Part shown: positions 1 to 12,150 of the stretch, one piece after another
Position numbering within the stretch: position 1 is the first letter of the stretch
Layout of the letters: the number at the start of each line of letters is the position of its first letter
Source: Tepidimicrobium xylanilyticum
GTDB taxonomy: Bacteria; Bacillota; Clostridia; Tissierellales; Tepidimicrobiaceae
DNA: 64,000 nt
Reading direction: 5' to 3'
Assembly: GCF_900106765.1 (NCBI RefSeq)
Contig: NZ_FNNG01000009.1
Coordinates: 1 to 64,000 of the forward strand
Position numbers and translations under genes: made by a program
The notes under the pieces: model-generated
Told to the model about the DNA's origin: nothing
The model's database searches: none
What the model saw: the letters and a program-made list of their open reading frames with translations, nothing else

Positions 1-240
<240 letters not shown>

Positions 241-300
241 AGTTTCCTTGACTCTCTTTTACTCAAAGTACTTCACACTGTTTAGTTGTCTAGGTTCATT

Positions 301-354
301 GTCGGTTTTTGACACCGACTTTTATACTATAACAAATTTTTTATTTCTTGTCAA
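301..354 (-). promoter_or_regulatory. rrn promoter and leader hairpin
   Basis: On the minus strand there is a TTGACA -35 box (354-349), a 17-nt spacer and a TATAGT -10 box (331-326), a near-consensus SigA promoter with an A/T-rich upstream segment like an UP element. Just downstream, in the predicted leader, GTCGGT and ACCGAC (301-306 and 314-319) form a 6-bp hairpin with a 7-nt loop. About 75 nt of leader separate it from the 16S start. Role as the rRNA operon promoter is inferred from position and quality. Confidence 0.85.
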
Positions 355-437
355 TAAGTTTTTAAAAGTTTTTTAAACTTATTTTAGGAATTTAATTTTA
401 CAGCATTATTAGATCTATGTCAACATAATATTTGCTT

Positions 438-1229
438 TCACCCTAAAGTTTTTTTCATTTCCTTTCTAAACTTTTCTATAATCTTCTTTTCCACTCTGGA
501 TACAGTCATTTGAGAAATGTTTAACTCATTTGCAATGGACACCTGTGTTTTATTATTGAAATATCTTTCTATAAGTATTTTCTTCTCCATCTCATTAAGC
601 TTTTCCATACTTCTTTTTAAGAAATCGTTATTCTCTATTCTATTAAAGTAAGTATCTTCTTCTCCAATGATATCAGCTAAATTAACATCTTTATCGTCTC
701 CGTTTGAATCATAAGCAACATCTAAAGATTGAGGGGTATATACTTTACTTCCTTCCATAGCTTCTAGTATTTCTTCTTCTGTGGAATTCAAATATTCTGC
801 TATATCCTCCACTGTTGGAGTCCTTTGTAATTCCTGACTCAAAACCATCTTAGCATTATTAATTTTCTTTGACAATTCCTGTATTCTTCTTGGTACTCTA
901 ATAGTCCAGCCCTTATCCCTAAAATATTTCTTAATCTCACCTATAATAGTAGGGGTTGCAAAGCTAGAAAATTCAAAACCCTTATCTACATCATATCTAT
1001 CTATAGCATAAATAAGGCCAATGGATGCAACTTGGTATATGTCATCATAATCTATGCCTCTATTCGTATATTTTTTTGATAATATTTCTGCTATATAAAG
1101 ATGTCTTTCTATAAGTTCTTCTCTTATCTTTGAATTTTTTGTTTCTTTAAATCTTTTAAATAGAGTCTTGGTATCCATTTTCTTTATTTCTTTTGGATTC
1201 CAACTTTCAATGTTTTTATCTATTATCAT
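438..1229 (-). CDS. sigB: RNA polymerase sigma factor, SigB/SigF family
   Basis: 263-residue sigma-70 family protein. Region 2 (about residues 60-105, with DDIYQVASIGL and the FSSFATPTIIGEIKKYFRD core-binding/-10 part), region 3 beginning with RVPRRIQELSKKI, and a C-terminal region 4 helix-turn-helix (KTQVSIANELNISQMTVSRV) are all visible. The start overlaps the rsbW stop (ATGA), with a GAGGATGG ribosome site inside rsbW. Position downstream of an antagonist/anti-sigma pair makes it an alternative sigma factor controlled by partner switching. SigB is favoured over sporulation SigF because no spoIIA context is present and the locus sits between gyrA and an rRNA operon, as I recall for C. difficile sigB. 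SigF cannot be fully excluded from sequence alone. Confidence 0.8.
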   Translation of the reverse strand: MIIDKNIESWNPKEIKKMDTKTLFKRFKETKNSKIREELIERHLYIAEILSKKYTNRGIDYDDIYQVASIGLIYAIDRYDVDKGFEFSSFATPTIIGEIKKYFRDKGWTIRVPRRIQELSKKINNAKMVLSQELQRTPTVEDIAEYLNSTEEEILEAMEGSKVYTPQSLDVAYDSNGDDKDVNLADIIGEEDTYFNRIENNDFLKRSMEKLNEMEKKILIERYFNNKTQVSIANELNISQMTVSRVEKKIIEKFRKEMKKTLG

Positions 1230-1594
1230 ATACTACCATCCTCTATAAATTTTATCATTTCAACCCCTTTTTCAGAAAAATTAACTTCATCCATTAAAGA
1301 TTTAATTATTAAAATTCCAAGTTCCATCTCCTTATTTATGTCCTCTTCTTGATAATCAGCAGATACATTTTCCACTCTCATTATGAATTTGTCATCTCTT
1401 ATTTCAAATTCAATATTTATACATTCACTTCTACTTAAGGAGTTAATACACGCTTCTGCTATGGACACTTTTATATCTTCAATATCATCTATATTAAATC
1501 CAATTTTATTTGCAATTGCTGAAGAAGTTAATCTGGCAACAGATATATAATCTGGTTTACTTGGAATGGTAAGTTTAAAGATATCGTTTTTCAT
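1226..1594 (-). CDS. rsbW: Anti-sigma factor, RsbW/SpoIIAB-type serine kinase
   Basis: 122-residue GHKL-fold ATPase/kinase. It has the N-box helix (IKVSIAEACINSL) that binds ATP-Mg and the short G-box region ending MELGILIIKSLMDEV. It would bind the sigma factor encoded next to it and phosphorylate the RsbV antagonist. The start is the ATG at 1594, which has GAGGAG 7 nt upstream. A longer in-frame reading extends upstream of this site but lacks a better one. It overlaps sigB by 4 nt, suggesting translational coupling. Confidence 0.82.
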   Translation of the reverse strand: MKNDIFKLTIPSKPDYISVARLTSSAIANKIGFNIDDIEDIKVSIAEACINSLSRSECINIEFEIRDDKFIMRVENVSADYQEEDINKEMELGILIIKSLMDEVNFSEKGVEMIKFIEDGSI

Positions 1595-1598
1595 AGTA

Positions 1599-1916
1599 TC
1601 ACTCCTCAAACTCAAATATCTTATCCAATTCCGTTATGTCGAATAGTTTTCTAATATTAGGCTTTATATTTTTCAAATATACTTTATTATCGCTTTCCTT
1701 TGCTTTTTTCAATATACTTATCAATGTACCTAAGCCAGTACTGTCTAGATAATCTAATTTTTTACCATCTATCAATATATCCGATTTCCTATCATCTAAA
1801 GCCTCCATTAATTTGCTTTTAAACTTTGGAGATGTATATATATCAATTTCCCCTTCCGGCAAAACCACCCATATATCTCTTTCTTCATTAAAACCAATGT
1901 TTACATCTAAAGACAT
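1599..1916 (-). CDS. rsbV: Anti-anti-sigma factor, STAS domain
   Basis: About 105-residue single STAS-domain protein of the RsbV/SpoIIAA type. The conserved LDYLDSTGLGTL segment carries the Ser that RsbW-type kinases phosphorylate. Unphosphorylated protein would sequester RsbW and free the sigma factor. It is the first gene of the rsbV-rsbW-sigB operon. The ATG at 1916 is preferred over a TTG six bases upstream because the AGGGGGG ribosome site is 7 nt from the ATG. The gene lies after the gyrA terminator and so must have its own promoter in 1930-2020. I see no convincing SigB-type promoter there. Confidence 0.82.
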   Translation of the reverse strand: MSLDVNIGFNEERDIWVVLPEGEIDIYTSPKFKSKLMEALDDRKSDILIDGKKLDYLDSTGLGTLISILKKAKESDNKVYLKNIKPNIRKLFDITELDKIFEFEE

Positions 1917-2020
1917 ACTCAACCCCCCTATATCTACCTTGTATTTATTTCATTTTATAATAAAAAGAGTTTAATGTAAAGTAAATTACTAGGATTTAAA
2001 CTTTTCAAAAAATCAATAGA

Positions 2021-2061
2021 AGATTAAAAAAGTACCCTATTATAGGGTGCTTTTTTAATCT
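2021..2061 (-). terminator. Terminator after gyrA (nearly perfect palindrome)
   Basis: A 41-nt inverted repeat: arms AGATTAAAAAAG (2021-2032) and CTTTTTTAATCT (2050-2061), with an inner ACCCTAT/ATAGGGT stem, interrupted by one T/G position. A-run and T-run sit on both sides, so it could stop transcription in either direction. It overlaps the gyrA stop codon. Confidence 0.8.
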
Positions 2062-4484
2062 TCTTCAACATATTTGGCTACTGCCACAATTCTATCCTTT
2101 TGGCTATCTATTTTCATCAAAGTAACACCTTGGGTATTTCTGCCCATTTTTGAAATATCTTCAGAAATCAACCTAATTATTATTCCAGACATGGAAATCA
2201 TAATTATTTCATCTTTTGAATCTATTACCTTAGCAGATACTAACTTTCCAGTTTTTTCTTTAACATTATAAGTTTTTATACCAGTTCCGCCTCTATTTTG
2301 CAATCTATATTCTTCTAGGGAAGTTCTCTTTCCGAATCCAAACTCACTAACTACTAATAGATCTTTTCCTTCTTCTACTATATCCATTGCTACCACTTTA
2401 TCATCTTCCTTTAATTTAACAGCAATTACTCCAGTAGCATTTCTTCCCATCTCTCTTACATCACTTTCATTAAATCTAATAGCCATTCCCAAAGAAGTTA
2501 CTACTATAAGCTCGTCATTTCCGCCTGTTGCCCTAACTGCAATAAGTTCATCGTCTTCCCTTAGGTTTATTGCAATAATTCCATTTCTTCTTATATTTTT
2601 ATAATTGGACAGCTTAGTTTTCTTAATGTATCCGTTCTTAGTTACAAAGACTAGATTTATATTTGGATTATATTTTTCTATGGGTATAACAGCTGAAATT
2701 GTTTCACTTTTAGCCATATTAAGTAAGTTTACTATGGCTGTACCCCTAGCCTGTCGTTTACCCTCAGGAATTTCATAGGCCTTCAATAAGTAGACCTTAC
2801 CCTTGTTCGTAAAGAATAAAATGGAATCATGGGTTGAAGTAATGAATAGATTTTCAACAAAATCCTCATTTTTAGTAGTTATACCAGTTATACCCTTTCC
2901 GCCTCGTCTTTGTATTTTATAAGTAGCTTCTGGCATCCTTTTTATATAGCCTTGGTGTGTTAATGTAATTATTACATCTTCCTCCTCAATCATATCCTCT
3001 ATATCTATTTCATCTACTTTAGGTACAATCCTAGTCCTTCTTTCATCACCATAATTATCCTTTATATTTAATAGTTCTTCCTTTATAATCTCGTAAATTA
3101 ACCTTTCATTTGCTAGTATTTCTTTAAGCCTATTAATTTCCTTGATTAAAGATTCATATTCTTCCTCTAGTTTTTCACGTTCTAATCCAGTTAATCTTCT
3201 AAGCCTCATATCCAATATAGCCTGAGCTTGTTTTTCAGATAAGCTAAAGGCCTGCATAAGTCTTTCCTTAGCAGTGGAATCTTCTTTTGAACTTCTAATG
3301 ATGTCTATAATTTCATCTATATTGTCTAATGCTATTTTCAAGCCTTCTAATATATGAGCCCTTTCCTCAGCCTTATTTAAATCAAATTTGGTCCTTCTGA
3401 TTATAATTTCTTTTTGGTAGTCTAAATAATAGTTTAAGGCTTGTTTTAAATTTAATATTTTAGGCTCATTATCCACTAGGGCCAGCATAATTATACCAAA
3501 TGTAGTCTGTAGCTGGGTTTGCTTGTATAGGTTGTTCAAGACTACATTGGGATTTGCATCCCTTTTTAATTCTATTACTATTCGCATTCCTTCCCTATCC
3601 GATTCATCTCTTAAATCTGAAATTCCTTCAATTTTTTTATCCCTTACCAGTTCTGCTATCTTCTCTATTAGTTTAGCTTTATTTACCTGATATGGAATTT
3701 CAGTTACCACTATCCTATCTCTTCCTCTATTGCCTTCCTCTATTTCTGCAACAGCCCTTATGGTAATCTTACCTCTTCCCATCTTATAAGCATTTTTTAT
3801 GCCATCTTTTCCCATTATTACAGCTCCAGTAGGGAAATCTGGCCCTTTAATTACTTTCATTAAATCTTCAACATCAGCTTCTGGGTTATCTATTAGCATA
3901 ACAATTCCATCTATAATTTCGCTTAAATTGTGAGGAGGAATATTAGTTGCCATCCCTACCGCTATTCCAGACGAACCATTTACTAACAGGTTAGGAAATC
4001 TACTAGGTAGTACAGTAGGTTCCTTTAAAGTTTCATCAAAATTTGGTCTATAATCGATGGTATCTTTATTAATATCCCTCAGCATCTCTAGGGCCAGCTT
4101 AGTCATTCTAGCCTCTGTATAACGCATAGCTGCGGGACTATCTCCATCTATAGATCCAAAGTTTCCATGCCCATCTACCAATGGATATCTAGTATTAAAA
4201 TCCTGTGCAAGCCTTACCATTGCAAAATATACCGATGAATCTCCATGAGGATGGTATTTACCTAGTACATCCCCTACTATTCTTGCTGACTTTCTATAGG
4301 GTTTATCTGGAGTCATGCCCAGTTCATTCATTGCATAGAGTATCCTTCTATGGACTGGCTTTAAACCATCTCTAACATCTGGAAGAGCTCTACTGACTAT
4401 TACGGACATAGCATAATCTAGGTAGGAGCTTCTCATTTCATCTTCTATATTTATTTCTATAATATTTTCCTTATCTCTGTCCAT
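2055..4484 (-). CDS. gyrA: DNA gyrase subunit A
   Basis: About 809-residue breakage-reunion subunit of gyrase, which with GyrB introduces negative supercoils. N-terminal winged-helix/tower domain with the catalytic Tyr ([10 protein letters not shown], Tyr122), a coiled-coil region around 430-480, and a C-terminal beta-pinwheel with the GyrA-box-like RRGGKGITG. The ATG at 4484 gives AGGAGG a 6-nt spacing; the ATG one codon upstream would be only 3 nt away. With this start, numbering matches E. coli: Ser83 is present but residue 87 is Phe instead of an acid (HGDSSVYF). Immediately follows gyrB. Confidence 0.97.
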   Translation of the reverse strand: MDRDKENIIEINIEDEMRSSYLDYAMSVIVSRALPDVRDGLKPVHRRILYAMNELGMTPDKPYRKSARIVGDVLGKYHPHGDSSVYFAMVRLAQDFNTRYPLVDGHGNFGSIDGDSPAAMRYTEARMTKLALEMLRDINKDTIDYRPNFDETLKEPTVLPSRFPNLLVNGSSGIAVGMATNIPPHNLSEIIDGIVMLIDNPEADVEDLMKVIKGPDFPTGAVIMGKDGIKNAYKMGRGKITIRAVAEIEEGNRGRDRIVVTEIPYQVNKAKLIEKIAELVRDKKIEGISDLRDESDREGMRIVIELKRDANPNVVLNNLYKQTQLQTTFGIIMLALVDNEPKILNLKQALNYYLDYQKEIIIRRTKFDLNKAEERAHILEGLKIALDNIDEIIDIIRSSKEDSTAKERLMQAFSLSEKQAQAILDMRLRRLTGLEREKLEEEYESLIKEINRLKEILANERLIYEIIKEELLNIKDNYGDERRTRIVPKVDEIDIEDMIEEEDVIITLTHQGYIKRMPEATYKIQRRGGKGITGITTKNEDFVENLFITSTHDSILFFTNKGKVYLLKAYEIPEGKRQARGTAIVNLLNMAKSETISAVIPIEKYNPNINLVFVTKNGYIKKTKLSNYKNIRRNGIIAINLREDDELIAVRATGGNDELIVVTSLGMAIRFNESDVREMGRNATGVIAVKLKEDDKVVAMDIVEEGKDLLVVSEFGFGKRTSLEEYRLQNRGGTGIKTYNVKEKTGKLVSAKVIDSKDEIIMISMSGIIIRLISEDISKMGRNTQGVTLMKIDSQKDRIVAVAKYVEED

Positions 4485-4496
4485 CATATACCTCCT

Positions 4497-6709
<2,213 letters not shown>

Positions 6710-6714
6710 GAAAT

Positions 6715-7824
6715 CTACTCCTTTACCTTTGTTATATTCCCCTTCTCTATATAGAACAGGGATTTTTCGGTTTCTCCAATCTTATCCATATCCGATATAT
6801 GAGTAGTAGTTATTATAGTTTGCATTTCCTTAAAAGAATGGGTTAAATACTTTCTTCTATCCTCATCTAATTCTGAAAATACATCATCTAGCAATAAAAT
6901 AGGGTAAAGACCTTTCTCCCTTTTTATCATTTCCACTTCCGATAGTTTTATTGACAAAACAATAGTCCTTTGTTGACCTTGCGAAGCAAAAGTTCTAGCA
7001 TTTAAACCGTCTATTTGAAGCTGAATATCATCTCTATGAGGGCCTACTGAAGTATTTCCAGTAATAAAATCCCTTTCTAAATTTTCATTTAACTGTTCTA
7101 AAAAGTATTTTTCAATTGTATCTTTATCAGGAAAATTAACATTGGAAACATATTGTAATCTAAGTTCTTCTTTCCCAGTAGTCAATTTCCTATGATAATT
7201 CTCTACAATTGGTGTAAATTTTTCAATAAATTCAGCTCTAGAAAGGATTATTTCTTTACCAATTTTAATTAATTGGACATCAAAAATCTCTAGTAAATTT
7301 TTATAATTAGGTTTATATTTATTGGTCTTAAGCAAATTATTCCTTTGAAACAATATCTTATAATACTTGCTTATATTATACTTATAAACGGGTTTTATTT
7401 GGGAAAGGATGTTGTCCAAAAAATTTCTCCGCTCTGCTGGACCTTCCTTAACTAGCTTTAAATCATCTGGAGAAAAAACCACCACATTCAAACCACTATG
7501 CAATTCCTTAATATTTTTTAGTTCAATCTTATTTATCTTAATCCTTTTAGGCCTGTCTTTTTCTAGCTTAATCTCTACTAATCTCTCTATACCATCTAGT
7601 TTTATTTTAGCACCTATATAGGCTTCATTTTTATTGATGTTAATCAAATCCCTATCCCTATTGGTTCTAAAAGATTTACCTTGGCCACATAAATAGATGG
7701 CTTCTAGCAAATTCGTTTTTCCCTGGGCATTTTTACCTACAAATATATTTATGTTTTTATTTAATTCCAAATTTATATCGTAATAATTCCTAAAATTTAT
7801 TAGACGAATGCTGTCTATATTCAA
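6715..7824 (-). CDS. recF: DNA replication and repair protein RecF
   Basis: About 369-residue SMC-like ATPase that helps load RecA at gaps. Walker A GKNAQGKTNLLEA near residue 30, signature SQGQQRT near 280, Walker B PILLLDDVFSELD near 315. The best start is a TTG at 7824 (reading M-N-I-D-S-I-R-L), with AAGGGGTG 6-7 nt upstream; an in-frame GTG at 7833 overlaps that site. Sits between yaaA and remB in the conserved dnaA-gyrB order. Confidence 0.95.
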   Translation of the reverse strand: MNIDSIRLINFRNYYDINLELNKNINIFVGKNAQGKTNLLEAIYLCGQGKSFRTNRDRDLININKNEAYIGAKIKLDGIERLVEIKLEKDRPKRIKINKIELKNIKELHSGLNVVVFSPDDLKLVKEGPAERRNFLDNILSQIKPVYKYNISKYYKILFQRNNLLKTNKYKPNYKNLLEIFDVQLIKIGKEIILSRAEFIEKFTPIVENYHRKLTTGKEELRLQYVSNVNFPDKDTIEKYFLEQLNENLERDFITGNTSVGPHRDDIQLQIDGLNARTFASQGQQRTIVLSIKLSEVEMIKREKGLYPILLLDDVFSELDEDRRKYLTHSFKEMQTIITTTHISDMDKIGETEKSLFYIEKGNITKVKE

Positions 7825-7862
7825 AAATAGCACCCCTTAAAATACTTTTATAAGTGATAAAT

Positions 7863-7883
7863 CCTCAACCATACAGGTTGAGG
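7863..7883 (-). repeat. Short hairpin between yaaA and recF
   Basis: CCTCAACC (7863-7870) and GGTTGAGG (7876-7883) form an 8-bp perfect stem with a 5-nt loop in the yaaA-recF gap. No T-run follows on the minus strand, so it is a weak terminator candidate or an mRNA stability or processing structure. Confidence 0.5.
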
Positions 7884-7905
7884 CTTTATCTAATACCAAA
7901 TATAA

Positions 7906-8115
7906 TTATACCACAATTAACTTTTCTATGCCGTCTATTTCTACAATATCCCCTTTCTTAATTTTTTTCCCTCTTTCCTTCACAATTTCACCGTTAACAA
8001 ATACCCTTCCATCTTTTATTATGTTTTTACTTTCTCCACCTGTTTGAGTAATACCAGCAAATTTAATCAATTGATCTAATTTTATGAATTCCGTATTAAT
8101 CTCAATTTTTCTCAT
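7906..8115 (-). CDS. yaaA: S4-domain RNA-binding protein YaaA
   Basis: 69-residue single S4 domain (FIKLDQLIKFAGITQTGGES, then the GRVFVNGE and KIKKGDIVEID strands). Family members between dnaN and recF are linked to ribosome assembly. The ATG at 8115 has AAAGGTGG at 5-nt spacing, better than the GTG at 8124, which lies within that site. Also called rlbA in some annotations. Confidence 0.88.
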   Translation of the reverse strand: MRKIEINTEFIKLDQLIKFAGITQTGGESKNIIKDGRVFVNGEIVKERGKKIKKGDIVEIDGIEKLIVV

Positions 8116-8148
8116 ATTTACCACCTTTTATGGATTTAAACAGTTGAA

Positions 8149-9252
8149 TTAATAATCATCTTGTGCCAATCTTACAGGCAATACTAAATAGATATAGTTT
8201 TCATCTCCAACAGGATTCATTATACATGGATTTAATCTATCCACAAAATGAAGCTCTATTTCTTCAGAATCTATTGCCTTTATACCATCGATTATGTATT
8301 TAGAGTTAAAAGCAATATTGATATTATCTCCATTTTGTACAGAATTTATTTCTTCATGAACATTTCCTATCTCTGAGTTAGATTTTATTATAACTTTATT
8401 ATCTACTATATTTAATTTAACTAAATTGGCTTTCTCTTCTTTGGCCAATAATGAGGCTCTTTCAAGGCTATCTTGAAGCTCCTTCCTATTTACTACTATA
8501 CTTGTTTTATGATCCTTTCTGATAATATCCCTATAATTTAAGAACTGGCCTTCTAATAACCTGGATGAAACTATTGTATCTCCCATATTGAATATTATAT
8601 GACCTGGCGCAGTAGTTATGGTTAATTCATCTTCATCATCAAGTATTTTGTTTAATTCATTTAAAACTCTTCCAGGTATTACAATCTTAGTATTAATATT
8701 ATCATTTATAGGTATGCTCCTTAAAGCTAATCTATAGCCATCCAATGCCACAAATGAAGCTATACCTTCAGAAATTTCTAATAACACTCCAGTCAGAATC
8801 GGTCTAGTTTCATCTTGAGTTGTTGCAAAGACTGTTTGCTTTATTGCAGATTTTAATAAGTCTTTGGGTATATTAAATGAACTTTGATTGATTATAGCAG
8901 GTAGTTCTGGATATTCATAAGCCGGACTGCCTAGAATATTGAATTCTGAGTTTTCGCAAACTATGTTAATGTTGTTATCTTTTACTGTAATGTTGATAGT
9001 TGAATTAGGCAGCTTTTTAATTATATCACCAAAAATCCTTGAATTAACAACAATCGCTCCTTCTTCCATTATATTACATTCAATATTGCTCTCTATTCTT
9101 ATTTCTAAGTCAGTAGCAGTTAATTTCAATTTTCCATTGATGGTATTTAATAAAATTCCATCTAATATTTGCATGGTAGTCCTGCTCGAAATTCCTTTTT
9201 GAACTATGTTAATATGATTTGCTAATGTATTTTGATTAACTTGTATTCTCAA
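8149..9252 (-). CDS. dnaN: DNA polymerase III beta sliding clamp
   Basis: 367-residue beta clamp with three repeated clamp domains. Recognisable pieces include the TDLEIRI strand in domain 1, TRPILTGVLLEI at the start of domain 2, and the C-terminal YLVLPVRL peptide. It forms the ring that tethers polymerase III to DNA. The start codon is TTG (9252), with AAAGGAGG 8 nt upstream, so initiation may be weaker than for an ATG. The gene sits directly behind the origin unwinding module. Confidence 0.96.
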   Translation of the reverse strand: MRIQVNQNTLANHINIVQKGISSRTTMQILDGILLNTINGKLKLTATDLEIRIESNIECNIMEEGAIVVNSRIFGDIIKKLPNSTINITVKDNNINIVCENSEFNILGSPAYEYPELPAIINQSSFNIPKDLLKSAIKQTVFATTQDETRPILTGVLLEISEGIASFVALDGYRLALRSIPINDNINTKIVIPGRVLNELNKILDDEDELTITTAPGHIIFNMGDTIVSSRLLEGQFLNYRDIIRKDHKTSIVVNRKELQDSLERASLLAKEEKANLVKLNIVDNKVIIKSNSEIGNVHEEINSVQNGDNINIAFNSKYIIDGIKAIDSEEIELHFVDRLNPCIMNPVGDENYIYLVLPVRLAQDDY

Positions 9253-9297
9253 TTGATAATCCTCCTTTAGCTATAGAAATAGATGGATATATAATAT

Positions 9298-9333
9298 TAG
9301 TAATAGTAGTAGGGCCTGTTAATTTGTGTATAA
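9298..9333 (-). other. Basal origin unwinding element: DnaA box, GC patch and DnaA-trios
   Basis: On the minus strand a DnaA box variant TTATACACA (9333-9325) is followed by a GGCCC patch (9316-9312) and then repeated trinucleotides CTA-CTA-CTA-TTA-CTA (9312-9298), leading into A/T-only DNA and the dnaN ribosome site. This is the arrangement described for the Bacillus subtilis unwinding system (box, GC-rich strip, DnaA-trios). The seen order is direct; function is inferred from that precedent. Confidence 0.75.
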
Positions 9334-9453
9334 CTCCATCTAGAATATCATATTAAAAGGTTTAAGCATTTAATAACATGTTGATAAATTTACTATAAGT
9401 TTAAGATTTATCCACATCTGAATAGATTTATAAAAAATTATATATTATCAACA
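9325..9453. other. DnaA box cluster between dnaA and dnaN
   Basis: One perfect box TTATCCACA (9408-9416, plus) with one-mismatch boxes at 9325-9333 (TGTGTATAA), 9379-9387 (TGTTGATAA) and 9445-9453 (TTATCAACA). This is the downstream half of a bipartite origin and probably also overlaps the dnaN promoter. Confidence 0.7.
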
Positions 9454-9486
9454 ATTGTTCAACAAGTTTATTTATAATTCTGTTGA

Positions 9487-10821
9487 TTATTCTCCTTTAA
9501 TATTTTGAATTAACCTATCTATTCTATTCTTAAGCTCATCATTATTTTCCAGGTCTGATGAAATTTTGTCGTAAGCATGTATGACGGTAGTATGATCCCT
9601 ACCTCCAAACTCATCTCCTATTTTAGGTAGTGATAGGTCTGTTAATTCTCTCGTTAAATACATGGCTATTTGCCGTGGATAAGCTATAGCTTTTGTCCTC
9701 TTTTTTGAATCAAAATCTTCTACCTTTATATCAAATTCCTTTGCTACTATGTTTTTGATCAATTCCACTGTAATTTTTCTTGGTTTATTATTAGATATAA
9801 TATCTTTTAGTGCTTCTTCAGCCAATTCTACTGTAATCTCCTTATTAGTTAAGGAAGAGTAAGCTACTATTCTTATCAAGGCTCCTTCTAACTCTCTAAT
9901 ATTAGATTGGATCTTAGATGCAATATATAACATTACATCATCGGGAATATTTATATTTTCCATTTTGGCTTTTTTCCTTAATATGGCGATTCTAGTTTCT
10001 AAATCAGGGGGTTGAATATCGGAAATTAGGCCCCATTCAAATCTAGACCTTAACCTATCCTCAAGAGTGGGTATTTCCTTAGGAGGTCTATCACTGGATA
10101 TAATAATCTGTTTATTGGCTTCATGTAGTGCATTAAATGTGTGGAAAAACTCTTCTTGGGTACTTTCTTTCCCAGCAATAAATTGTATATCGTCTATTAA
10201 CAATACATCTACATTCCTATATTTATTTCTAAATTCGTTATTCCTATCGTCTCTGATCGAATTAATTAATTCATTCGTAAACTTTTCGCTAGAAACATAT
10301 ACAACTTTGGCATCAGGGTTTTGATTTAATATGAAATGGCCTATAGCATGCATCAAATGTGTTTTTCCTAAACCTACTCCTCCGTAAATAAATAAAGGGT
10401 TATAGGCCTGAGCTGGTGCTTCTGCTACCGCTAAAGATGCTGCATGAGCGAATCTATTACTATTTCCTATAACGAATGTATCAAATGTATATTTTGGGTT
10501 TAATTGGGATCTTTGATTTAGTTCACTGGCGTTATCATTAACAGATTGTCCAACATTTATATTTAATTCTTCCCCTGGAATTATAAACTGAATTATATAT
10601 TCCTTATCAGTTATTTGGATAATTGCATTTTTAATTAGATTAATGTATCTGGATTCTAAGATGCCTTTTGTAAATTCATTTGGAGCGGCAAGAATAACTC
10701 TATCGTCTGTAATAGTAATAGGTTTTATAGTTTTAAGCCAAGTATTGAAGCTTACTTCTGTAAGTTCTACTTTTATCAAGTCGAGGACTTCATTCCAGAT
10801 ATTCTCTAAATTTAAAACCAT
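9487..10821 (-). CDS. dnaA: Chromosomal replication initiator DnaA
   Basis: 444-residue AAA+ initiator. N-terminal DnaB/regulator-binding domain (residues 1-80), linker, AAA+ domain with Walker [12 protein letters not shown] and Walker B LLIDDIQF, and C-terminal domain IV with the box-recognition signature [15 protein letters not shown]. The ATG at 10821 has AGGAGG 8 nt upstream. Flanked on both sides by DnaA boxes, which suggests the usual autoregulation. Confidence 0.98.
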   Translation of the reverse strand: MVLNLENIWNEVLDLIKVELTEVSFNTWLKTIKPITITDDRVILAAPNEFTKGILESRYINLIKNAIIQITDKEYIIQFIIPGEELNINVGQSVNDNASELNQRSQLNPKYTFDTFVIGNSNRFAHAASLAVAEAPAQAYNPLFIYGGVGLGKTHLMHAIGHFILNQNPDAKVVYVSSEKFTNELINSIRDDRNNEFRNKYRNVDVLLIDDIQFIAGKESTQEEFFHTFNALHEANKQIIISSDRPPKEIPTLEDRLRSRFEWGLISDIQPPDLETRIAILRKKAKMENINIPDDVMLYIASKIQSNIRELEGALIRIVAYSSLTNKEITVELAEEALKDIISNNKPRKITVELIKNIVAKEFDIKVEDFDSKKRTKAIAYPRQIAMYLTRELTDLSLPKIGDEFGGRDHTTVIHAYDKISSDLENNDELKNRIDRLIQNIKGE

Positions 10822-10914
10822 TTAAGATTCCTCCTATTTAAATCTAAATTATAACCATCATTGGCCTTTTTATAACATTCTATAGAAAAATTATTATAAT
10901 AAATATCAACATAT

Positions 10915-11278
10915 TTATCCACAAAAAAATCTAAAATAATAATAAATAAAATTATAAAAAAATTGGTATAATAATTGTGGATAAGCTATTAATATAGTGT
11001 GATTAATATGTTGAAGGAATAAGAAAATTATCTATCCACAAATTTAATTATAATAGATATGTGGATAAAAATAGAGTAAAATAGGGATATTTATAACAAA
11101 TATTTTATAAAAAATAAAAACTTATGCACAATTTTATCCACAACTTGTGCATAACTTAACTATGTGAATAAATAAAAAACTTATCCACACCTAAATAAAT
11201 AATATCAAAAATAATGCAATATATCAACAAAATTATCCACAATTATAAGAGGTTATATCCATTATTAGTTGTGGATAT
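10915..11278. other. oriC: DnaA box array upstream of dnaA
   Basis: The 573-nt dnaA-rpmH gap is very A/T-rich and holds TTATCCACA or its complement at 10915 (+), 10976 (-), 11060 (-), 11134 (+), 11181 (+) and 11233 (+). Variants lie at 11032 (CTATCCACA, +), 11122 (TTATGCACA, +), 11146 (TGTGCATAA, -), 11163 (TGTGAATAA, -) and 11270 (TGTGGATAT, -). Eleven boxes in about 365 nt at the divergence point of dnaA and rpmH define the upstream half of oriC. Confidence 0.93.
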
Positions 11279-11294
11279 GAATAGCTTAAATTTC

Positions 11295-11323
11295 TTGACA
11301 TAAAGCATCTATATAAATATAAT
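11295..11323 (+). promoter_or_regulatory. rpmH operon promoter
   Basis: Perfect consensus SigA promoter: TTGACA (11295-11300), 17-nt spacer, TATAAT (11318-11323). It lies 17 nt after the last DnaA box and about 70 nt before rpmH, so initiation at oriC and expression of the rpmH-rnpA operon share the same short region. Confidence 0.9.
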
Positions 11324-11394
11324 CAATATTAGTATTTATGTTTTATATACAATGTTGACCATTTCTTTGGATTTCAGTAGAGGGGGTGTAATAG

Positions 11395-11529
11395 ATGAAA
11401 AGAACTTATCAACCGAAGAGAAGACAAAGAAGTAAGGAACATGGTTTTAGGAAAAGAATGAAAACCAAGTCCGGACGAAATGTAATTCGAAATAGGAGAA
11501 GGAAGGGCAGAGTAAGATTGACAGCTTAA
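11395..11529 (+). CDS. rpmH: 50S ribosomal protein L34
   Basis: 44 residues, starting [20 protein letters not shown] and ending RVRLTA, the standard length and sequence of L34, a basic exit-tunnel-proximal ribosomal protein. AGAGGGGGTG precedes the ATG by 7 nt. First gene of rpmH-rnpA-yidD-yidC-jag. Confidence 0.98.
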   Translation: MKRTYQPKRRQRSKEHGFRKRMKTKSGRNVIRNRRRKGRVRLTA

Positions 11530-11570
11530 GGCCGCAGGAATAGTGGCCTTTTTCTACAAGGAGTATTTTA

Positions 11571-11921
11571 ATGGATAAGAAGAATAAGTTGAGAAAAAAT
11601 GTAGATTTTCTAAGAGTTTATAAGAATGGGAAAAGTTATGGGAATCGGAATTTAGTTTTGTATGTTTTAAAGAATGGGTTAGATTATTCTAGGTTTGGTT
11701 TTTCCGTTTCTAAAAAGATAGGTAATAGTGTCGTTCGTAATAAGGTTAAAAGGAGATTGAAGGAAATAGTTAGGAAGAGTCTCTATAATATCGAAAATGG
11801 ATATGATATAATATTAATACCTAAGAAGAGTGTAATAGACTTAGAGTTTAATATTTTAGAAGAGTCAGTTTATCATATATTAAAGGTATCGGGTCTCTTC
11901 AAAGAATTTGGTGACAAATGA
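11571..11921 (+). CDS. rnpA: Ribonuclease P protein component
   Basis: 116-residue basic protein subunit of RNase P, which with the RNA subunit trims tRNA 5' leaders. The family signature is visible: [22 protein letters not shown] with the RNR-like basic helix. AAGGAG precedes the ATG. The stop codon overlaps the yidD start (ATGATG). Confidence 0.96.
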   Translation: MDKKNKLRKNVDFLRVYKNGKSYGNRNLVLYVLKNGLDYSRFGFSVSKKIGNSVVRNKVKRRLKEIVRKSLYNIENGYDIILIPKKSVIDLEFNILEESVYHILKVSGLFKEFGDK

Positions 11922-12136
11922 TGGCTAAAATGGCTATTTTATTAATAAAGTTTTATCAAAGATTTATTTCAAGATACATCTTGGTAGGAAGGCATTGCAG
12001 ATTTTATCCAACTTGCTCTGAGTATTCCCTTATGGCTTATAAGAAATATGGTTTTATTAAGGGGACTTATTTAAGTATAATGAGAATTTTAAGATGTAAT
12101 CCATTTAATAAGGGAGGATATGATCCGCTGAAATGA
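11918..12136 (+). CDS. yidD: Membrane protein insertion efficiency factor YidD
   Basis: 72 residues with the family core [25 protein letters not shown] and the C-terminal [15 protein letters not shown]. It is a small membrane-associated helper of YidC-dependent insertion. It begins inside the rnpA stop codon; ATG codons at 11918 and 11921 are both possible. Confidence 0.95.
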   Translation: MMAKMAILLIKFYQRFISRYILVGRHCRFYPTCSEYSLMAYKKYGFIKGTYLSIMRILRCNPFNKGGYDPLK

Positions 12137-12150
12137 ATGGGGGTTAATAG

